NCBI RefSeq assembly: GCF_003628505.1
Contig: NZ_RBZP01000008.1
Location: 62,001-126,000 of the forward strand
DNA length: 64,000 nucleotides
Reading direction: 5' to 3'
From: Oceanobacillus halophilus
GTDB taxonomy: Bacteria > Bacillota > Bacilli > Bacillales > Amphibacillaceae
A program made the position numbers and the translations under genes. Every line of letters starts with the position of its first letter. The stretch's first letter is position 1. This document shows, piece after piece, positions 60,701 through 64,000 of this stretch. Under the pieces are notes generated by a model. It was not told the origin of the DNA, ran no database searches, and worked only from the letters and a program-made list of their open reading frames with translations.

Positions 60701-61264
60701 GGATTTATAGATTCAGTAGGATTTGATATGTACTCGCAAATGCTGAAAGAGGCTATTGACGCACGAAAAGAAGGAAAAGAGATTGAAGGGATTGCTCCAT
60801 TTGAGCCAGAATTAACGCTTAAATTAGATGCCTATATTCCAGATGATTACATTAAAGATGAGAAGCAAAAGATAGAAGTTTATAAACATTTTCGTTCACT
60901 GGAAACAGCTCAGCAAGTGAGTGATTTAAAAGACGAGTTAATAGATCGGTTCAGTGATTATCCGGTTGAGGTTGGAAACTTATTTATTGTATCGACTCTG
61001 AAAATGTATGCAAAGAAAGAACGAGTAGAATCAATAGTAGAAAAGAATAAAAAGATTACACTTCTGGTAGAAGAAGAGAGAAGTCAAAAAATTGATGGCT
61101 CTAAGCTATTTGAATTAGCGAATGAGTTTGGCAGAAATGTGCAGTTAGGTACCGAGAATAATAAATTGAAGATTGTATTTAAGTATTCGGTACCATCACC
61201 AAATCGTTTTGAAATTGTTGAGGATTTTATAAAAAAATTAGCTACAGTGGATAGAAATGGCTAA
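57743..61264 (+). CDS. mfd: Transcription-repair coupling factor Mfd
   Basis: Mfd displaces RNA polymerase stalled at lesions and recruits UvrA. The 1173 residues include the UvrB-like N-terminus (about 1-350), the RNA-polymerase-interacting domain (VGDYVVHANHGVGKYLGIE near 500), the RecG-like translocase with GDVGYGKTEVAIRAAF near 650, DEEQRFG near 752, and LRGRVGRSNRVAYAYF near 920, then the TRCF regulatory C-terminus. The ATG has a weak GGGGG upstream. It lies between fin and spoVT, the B. subtilis order. Confidence 0.97.
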   Translation: MKGINHYLQSQEDIQSIINGITSGMNEQLVAGLSGSARSMLVSVVNESITKPVLLVTHQLVHAQQLHDDLVDFVGEENVHLYPVNELIASEIAFSSPELRSQRIEALTSWSQNKSGILIAPVAALKRILPPPSYWSRYQLKFTLGEEIDIDKYLASLVDMGYERASMVSTPGEFSKRGGIIDIYPITEENPVRVELFDEEIDSIRYFDAETQRSLEKRNEIIVGPASELLLTDEDIHSSAERLETALAESLKKMKKSETKENLIEVIEADIGRLKNLERFQEMYKYIGFLYEKPASLLDYLTQDGLVVLDEMSRIQETANSLDTEEAEWYSSLLEAGKMVRNSRFSYDWQTVLDNMTQQRMYMSVFLRHIPNTNPQNIINLSSRAMQEFHGQMHLFKNELIRWKKGDFSVVILAPNEKRAEKIHSILMDYDVEAAISKQLTLPVNKPTIAIGNINSGIELPMHKLVIITENELFKKRMKRARKQQKISNAERIKSYQELKVGDYVVHANHGVGKYLGIETLKLNDLHKDFMLIRYSGDDKLYVPIDQIDLVQKYVAAEGKEPKLYKLGGTEWTKVKRKVQSSVEDIADDLIKLYAEREARKGYAFSKDTEMQREFEASFPYQETEDQLRCIEEIKADMEKEQPMDRLLCGDVGYGKTEVAIRAAFKAVMDGKQVALLVPTTILAQQHYETIRERFQDYPINIGLLSRFRTKKQQTETINGINKGTMDVVIGTHRVLSKDIQFRDLGLLIVDEEQRFGVKHKEKIKQMKSNVDVLTLTATPIPRTLHMSMLGVRDLSVIETPPENRFPIQTYVMEYNPILVREAIEREMARGGQIFFLYNRVENIDKVARDVGMLVPEARVAVAHGRMTETELENVIVSFLEGEFDVLVSTTIIETGVDIPNVNTLIVSNADHMGLSQLYQLRGRVGRSNRVAYAYFTYQKDKVLTEVAEKRLQAIKEFTELGSGFKIAMRDLSIRGAGNLLGSQQHGFIDSVGFDMYSQMLKEAIDARKEGKEIEGIAPFEPELTLKLDAYIPDDYIKDEKQKIEVYKHFRSLETAQQVSDLKDELIDRFSDYPVEVGNLFIVSTLKMYAKKERVESIVEKNKKITLLVEEERSQKIDGSKLFELANEFGRNVQLGTENNKLKIVFKYSVPSPNRFEIVEDFIKKLATVDRNG

Positions 61265-61482
61265 AAAATTGGTAGGTTATGTATAGTTCTTCTTGAGTTG
61301 TCTTATACTAAAAGCACACCTGGTGATTATGAAACATCCCGAGAGTTTTTATTAGTGGCTTTGGCTCGGTAAACACTTATTTATGAGCCGTCGTTACACT
61401 TATCCAGAAGAAAGCTTATACTTTCTAATCTGTGGAAAAAACGGAAGCAAGTATAATCATCATAGAAAGTGAGGATACTCAA

Positions 61483-62019
61483 ATGAAGGCTACAGGTATT
61501 GTACGTCGAATTGATGATTTAGGGAGAGTTGTAATTCCTAAAGAAATCAGAAGAACTCTACGTATACGTGAAGGAGATCCACTGGAAATTTTCGTCGATA
61601 GAGAAGGCGAAGTTATTTTGAAAAAATACTCACCTATTAATGAACTAGGGCACTTTGCAAAGGAATATGCAGAAGCATTGTTTGATTCACTTCAGTTCCC
61701 TGTTTTAATTTGTGATCGAGATGAAGTAATAGCAGTGGCCGGTGAATCAAAGAAAGATTACTTAAATAAAGTGATTGGTTCACAAATAACTAAAACAATT
61801 GAAAATCGCACAACCCTTTTTGAATCAGAAACAAATACATTAGAAATTCTTGATGGAAAAGAGCAAGAAGTTGATTCTTACTGTATTAGTCCCATAATTG
61901 CTAACGGAGACCCAATCGGGTGTGTGCTTATGTTTTCGAAAGATGGAAATAAACTTAGTAATGTCGAACAAAAATCAGCAGAAACTGCTTCTGGTTTTCT
62001 AGCCAGGCAGATGGAGTAG
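61483..62019 (+). CDS. spoVT: Stage V sporulation regulator SpoVT
   Basis: SpoVT adjusts sigma-G dependent genes in the forespore. The 178-residue protein has an AbrB-like swapped hairpin (ATGIVRRIDDLGRVVIPKEI) at the N-terminus and a GAF domain (about 55-178; FPVLICDRDEVIAVAG). ATG 61483 has GAGGA upstream and gives the 178-residue B. subtilis length; GTG 61432 adds 17 unrelated residues. AbrB, in the same family, is 20 kb upstream. Confidence 0.95.
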   Translation: MKATGIVRRIDDLGRVVIPKEIRRTLRIREGDPLEIFVDREGEVILKKYSPINELGHFAKEYAEALFDSLQFPVLICDRDEVIAVAGESKKDYLNKVIGSQITKTIENRTTLFESETNTLEILDGKEQEVDSYCISPIIANGDPIGCVLMFSKDGNKLSNVEQKSAETASGFLARQME

Positions 62020-62027
62020 TATGTTAC

Positions 62028-62066
62028 AAGCAAAAATCAGCAATGTCTGGTTTTTGCTTATTTTTA
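62028..62066 (+). terminator. spoVT terminator
   Basis: AAGCAAAAATCA pairs with TGGTTTTTGCTT (one G-U), followed by ATTTTT. Confidence 0.75.
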
Positions 62067-62147
62067 ACCCAAAATTAATAGGGTACACAATAGCTCCTTT
62101 CCATTTATGCTATAATGATGTAGAAATGAACAAAAAGGACGTTAGTG

Positions 62148-63740
62148 ATGGAAGAAAATGAAACAAACCGGCTCGTAAAAGGGGCATTATTATTAAGCTT
62201 GGCGGGTTTAATTAGTAAAGTTCTAAGTGCGGGATATCGAGTTCCACTCCAAAATTTAACAGGCGATGTGGGGTTTTATATATATCAGCAGGTGTATCCT
62301 ATCTTAGGGATAGCAATGATGCTTTCATTATATGGTTTTCCGCAGGCAATTTCCAAAATGATGGCAGAAATGAGACTAAGTGGCAAAAGACCATCCTTCC
62401 GTAATTTTTATTTGCCACTCTTCTTCATCTTATTAGTTATCAATGGAGTATTATTCCTTTTCATGTTATTTAATGCAGATAAGTTAGCTGTTTGGATTGG
62501 AGACAGTAAGTTAACGAATACATATCAGTTTGCAGCATTTGTATTTTTATTTGTCCCCTTTACCGCGTTATTGCGTGGGGTTTTTCAAGGTAATCTTTAT
62601 ATGAAACCAACAGCATATTCACAAGTATTTGAACAACTCACTCGTGTGGCGATAATAATAGGAGCAGCAGTACTTGTGGCTAATCATTCGTTGGATTTTT
62701 ATAAGATAGGTCAATCAGCAGCAATTGCCTCTCTTAGTGGAGCGTTTGCCGCTATACTTGTACTGCTACTATTTTTTGTGAAATATAAGCCAGTTTCCAT
62801 GGAAAAGCATGTTATTCCATGGAATTATTATGTCAAGACACTCTTGTTTCTAGGAGTGATTGCAGCATTAAATCATATGTTGCTATTGGTTATTCAATTT
62901 GCAGATGCCTTCACCTTAATACCGAGTTTAATGGATTATGGTTTATCAAAAGCAGAAGCTATGGAAACTAAAGGTATCTTTGATAGAGGTCAACCGTTAA
63001 TTCAGCTAGGAACGGTACTCGGTTCTTCTTTTGCCCTTGCATTAATTCCATCTCTATCAAAACATAAACTGGAAGAGAATGAAGGGGAATTTAATTTTTA
63101 CATACGTAGTGCCTTACTCTTTAGTTTTTATTTAGCTGTTGGTGCAACCATAGGGTTAATTGCAATCTTCCCAGAAACAAACACGTTGCTATATCAAGAT
63201 GATAAAGGGACTGTAAATTTACAAATATTAGTACTTTCCATTTTTCTTTCTTCGGTAGCCATAACAGCATCTTCTATACTTCAAGGATTAGGTTATATAA
63301 AACGTACAGCAGCTTTTATTTTACTAGCATTATTTGCAAAATGGATATTAAATCAATTCCTTGTTTCAATTATGGGTATAACTGGAGGAGCATTGGCAAC
63401 TGTTTTCAGTTTGCTTGGATTACTTATAGTTGTATTATTCGACTTAAGGCGGAAGTTGCCTGGATTGCAATTATTAAATCAGATACAGTGGATTTCCCTT
63501 TTGAAGGCTTCTATGCTAATGCTTGTATATTTGTTATTTGTAGATTTCGTTTTCCCGGAAAGTTTGTTACTGTCACGTGTACAGTTACTACTATATGTCC
63601 TATTCTTGGTTACAACAGGAGCTGCTATATTTTTATTTAGCTTATTAAGAGGTAAGGTGTTTTCAGAAAGGGAATTATTGTTATTACCTTATGCCTCTTT
63701 GTTTATAAGAATTTATAGAGAGAGGGAAAAAAATGAGTAG
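62148..63740 (+). CDS. yabM: MOP-superfamily polysaccharide/lipid flippase YabM
   Basis: YabM belongs to the SpoVB/MurJ-like group of lipid-linked polysaccharide flippases in the membrane. The 530-residue protein has about 14 hydrophobic helices, opening RLVKGALLLSLAGLISKVLS, and PLQNLTGDVGFYIYQQVYP, the family signature. ATG 62148 has AAGGA nine bases upstream; GTG 62145 is directly before it. TATAAT at 62111 is a possible -10. It overlaps yabN by 8 bp. Substrate is not shown; it need not be lipid II. Confidence 0.9.
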   Translation: MEENETNRLVKGALLLSLAGLISKVLSAGYRVPLQNLTGDVGFYIYQQVYPILGIAMMLSLYGFPQAISKMMAEMRLSGKRPSFRNFYLPLFFILLVINGVLFLFMLFNADKLAVWIGDSKLTNTYQFAAFVFLFVPFTALLRGVFQGNLYMKPTAYSQVFEQLTRVAIIIGAAVLVANHSLDFYKIGQSAAIASLSGAFAAILVLLLFFVKYKPVSMEKHVIPWNYYVKTLLFLGVIAALNHMLLLVIQFADAFTLIPSLMDYGLSKAEAMETKGIFDRGQPLIQLGTVLGSSFALALIPSLSKHKLEENEGEFNFYIRSALLFSFYLAVGATIGLIAIFPETNTLLYQDDKGTVNLQILVLSIFLSSVAITASSILQGLGYIKRTAAFILLALFAKWILNQFLVSIMGITGGALATVFSLLGLLIVVLFDLRRKLPGLQLLNQIQWISLLKASMLMLVYLLFVDFVFPESLLLSRVQLLLYVLFLVTTGAAIFLFSLLRGKVFSERELLLLPYASLFIRIYREREKNE

Positions 63741-64000
63741 AATCGAGATTATTGGTTTAGGCGCAGGAGATGTTAATCAATTATCATTAGGGATTTACAA
63801 AAAACTAACAGCTCAGAAATCAGAAATATATACTCGTACATTAGACCATCCAGTAATTGATGCATTAAAACTGGAGGGTATCAATTTTTTTGGTTTTGAT
63901 TATATTTATGAGTCTGAAAAAGGATTCGAATTGGTATATAATCAAATCGTTGCAACATTAATAGAGAAAGCTAAAAATTCAGAGGGGATAATTTATACAG
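63733..64000 (+). CDS. yabN: MazG-family protein YabN (partial)
   Basis: The gene runs off the window; 89 codons are visible. MSRIEIIGLGAGDVNQLSLG is the tetrapyrrole-methylase-like N-terminal domain that precedes the MazG nucleotide pyrophosphohydrolase domain in YabN. The ATG has GAGGGAA upstream and overlaps the yabM stop. The MazG part, which cleaves NTPs to NMPs, is expected beyond the edge but not seen here. Confidence 0.88.
   Translation, partial: MSRIEIIGLGAGDVNQLSLGIYKKLTAQKSEIYTRTLDHPVIDALKLEGINFFGFDYIYESEKGFELVYNQIVATLIEKAKNSEGIIYT

Overview
The window is a low-GC, endospore-forming Firmicute chromosome (Bacillaceae) read outward from the replication origin. The evidence is the order rpmH < oriC > dnaA-dnaN-yaaA-recF-remB-gyrB-gyrA, sporulation genes throughout (bofA, csfB, yaaH, yabG, sspF, spoVG, fin, spoVT), Bacillus-type TTG/GTG starts with strong Shine-Dalgarno sequences, and T-box leaders. 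Protein sequences and order are close to Bacillus subtilis but clearly another genus. An Oceanobacillus-like halotolerant bacillus is my best guess from memory; the window alone does not prove it.

Layout. 1-11.7 kb: oriC with DnaA-box clusters on both sides of dnaA, the replication/gyrase block, then a degenerate HD-GYP gene. 11.8-12.25 kb: an array of twenty 21-bp tandem units between the convergent HD-GYP gene and yaaC. 12.3-18.6 kb: yaaC, guaB, dacA and a serine T-box separated from serS by about 600 bp of dispersed-repeat debris. 18.6-30.2 kb: a more variable stretch with tRNA-Ser, an alarmone synthetase, a proline T-box with a proC-family gene, dck-dgk, tRNA-Arg, acsA with a CcpA site, a papain-like amidase gene, 800 bp of palindromic repeats, divergent hmp/nsrR with an NsrR-type operator, a spore GH18 enzyme, tadA and SRP RNA. 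30.3-64 kb: the conserved dnaX-ebfC-recR-bofA ... tmk-darA-holB-ricT-yabA ... metG-tatD-yabE-rnmV-rsmA-yabG-veg-sspF-ispE-purR-spoVG-glmU-prs-ctc-pth-fin-mfd-spoVT-yabM-yabN block, the last gene cut by the window edge.

How the genes fit together. Initiation (dnaA, oriC, yabA), elongation (dnaN, dnaX, holB), topology (gyrAB) and repair (recF, recR, mfd) sit with translation genes (serS, metG, tadA, pth, rsmA, rsmI, rnmV, ctc), nucleotide supply (guaB, dck, dgk, tmk, prs, purR), cell-envelope precursors (glmU, dacA, yabM) and transition-state or sporulation control (abrB, spoVG, ricT, remB). Promoters and operators readable by eye include sigma-A sites, a sigma-H site for spoVG, a sigma-B-like site for ctc, a cre site and an NsrR-type palindrome.

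Compared with B. subtilis as I remember it, several loci are missing exactly where repeats or short spacers lie: rrnO, pdxST, rrnA, xpaC-yaaN and yabJ. At least four dispersed non-coding repeat families occur in the window. The 21-bp array, whose period equals two turns of the DNA helix, is the most unexplained structure.
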